Assembly: GCF_034531395.1 (NCBI RefSeq) | Contig: NZ_JARVCO010000012.1 | Location: 248,001 to 312,000 of the forward strand | DNA: 64,000 nucleotides | Direction: 5' to 3' | Source of the DNA: Pontiella agarivorans | GTDB taxonomy: Bacteria > Verrucomicrobiota > Kiritimatiellia > Kiritimatiellales > Pontiellaceae | Part shown: piece by piece, positions 63,727 through 64,000 of the stretch | Layout: every line of letters begins with the position of its first letter | Position numbering within the stretch: position 1 is the stretch's first letter | The notes under the pieces: model-generated | Database searches by the model: none | What the model saw: only the letters and a program-made list of their open reading frames with translations | Told to the model about the DNA's origin: nothing | Program-made: the position numbers and the translations under genes

Positions 63727-64000
63727 AGCTGTTTGCTCTCTGCTGCGAATGATAGAAGCTCATCCACTCAGCATACACTTTTGCTGTTGAAAATCCGCTT
63801 AGATCTGCAGGGTCCGGGATTCGCTGGGGAAGGGCGTCCGCTTTAAATTGCTGAAGAGCAGAAATCCATTTTTTCGGATCAAGTTCTGCAACATGAGTCA
63901 ACTGGGCCGGCAGGAATTCTGTGACTCCGACATGAGGGGAGAGGAGAGTCTGTGTTCCGCAGGCCACGGATTCTGCCGCTACAATACAGAAGTTTTCGTC
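63713..64000 (-). CDS. Glycosyltransferase, GT4-like, C-terminal part (5' end outside window)
   Basis: The frame is open to the right edge and reads DENFCIVAAESVACGTQTL, the E-x7-E donor-binding motif of GT4 enzymes (usually ESFGLVAAEAMACGTP). Only the last about 95 residues are present; the internal GTG at 63967 is not the start. It is upstream of the methyltransferase in the minus-strand operon. Confidence 0.8.
   Translation of the reverse strand, partial: DENFCIVAAESVACGTQTLLSPHVGVTEFLPAQLTHVAELDPKKWISALQQFKADALPQRIPDPADLSGFSTAKVYAEWMSFYHSQQRANSYEDQ

Overview
The window comes from a Gram-negative bacterium. It encodes lipoproteins, outer-membrane barrels, three autotransporters, a signal-peptide-bearing Cys-type sulfatase, an IleS of the long eukaryote-like class and RnfC/D/G-type proteins. 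This mix is compatible with the PVC superphylum, and Kiritimatiellota (Pontiella or Tichowtungia relatives) is my best guess. That assignment is an inference from gene content; no rRNA or tRNA gene was recognised.

Layout. 0-3.3 kb: end of tmk, holB, an SRAP-aroQ pair, an FAH-family hydrolase. 3.4-12.1 kb: two large autotransporters flanking pyrG. 12.1-16.6 kb: thrS-infC (infC with a conserved-style ATT start), a lipoprotein and a DUF481 barrel. 16.7-26.4 kb: a redox block with lpdA, etfBA, trxB, a reduced Rnf-like set (D, C, G) behind a porin, and gap. 26.5-32.1 kb: a small OM barrel, an SSS symporter, a CaCA-like membrane protein, an orphan gene and pgk. 32.1-32.9 kb: an eroded stretch. 32.9-36.3 kb: third autotransporter. 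36.6-48.2 kb: a plus-strand housekeeping run (ileS, DksA-like, lspA, miaA, hflX, Gre-like, sulfatase, rpsO, pnp). 48.3-64 kb: a surface-polysaccharide locus with glycosyltransferases, DUF2723, GtrA, a GT2-flippase fusion, YfhO, methyltransferases, a sulfotransferase and a DegT aminotransferase, cut by the window edge.

The strongest unexplained signal is a dispersed gapped palindrome, TTTCCA-N5-TGGAAA (refined TTTCCARNNNYTGGAAA). Reading by eye I find 14 copies with perfect arms and 9 more with one mismatch. Chance would give about 0.14 such sites in 64 kb. Copies lie within genes in several reading frames (often making FQxLE in the protein), directly after stop codons ahead of terminators, and over ribosome-binding sites. 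It behaves like a highly iterated genome motif and not like one regulon's operator. I do not recognise it as a described element.

Other points: two 24-bp palindromes 58 bp apart upstream of trxB; the Rnf C/D/G set without A, B or E; a DksA-like protein with a histone-H1-like tail and a lost zinc site; and a natural GT2-flippase fusion. All coordinates and motif counts were read manually, with no database search.
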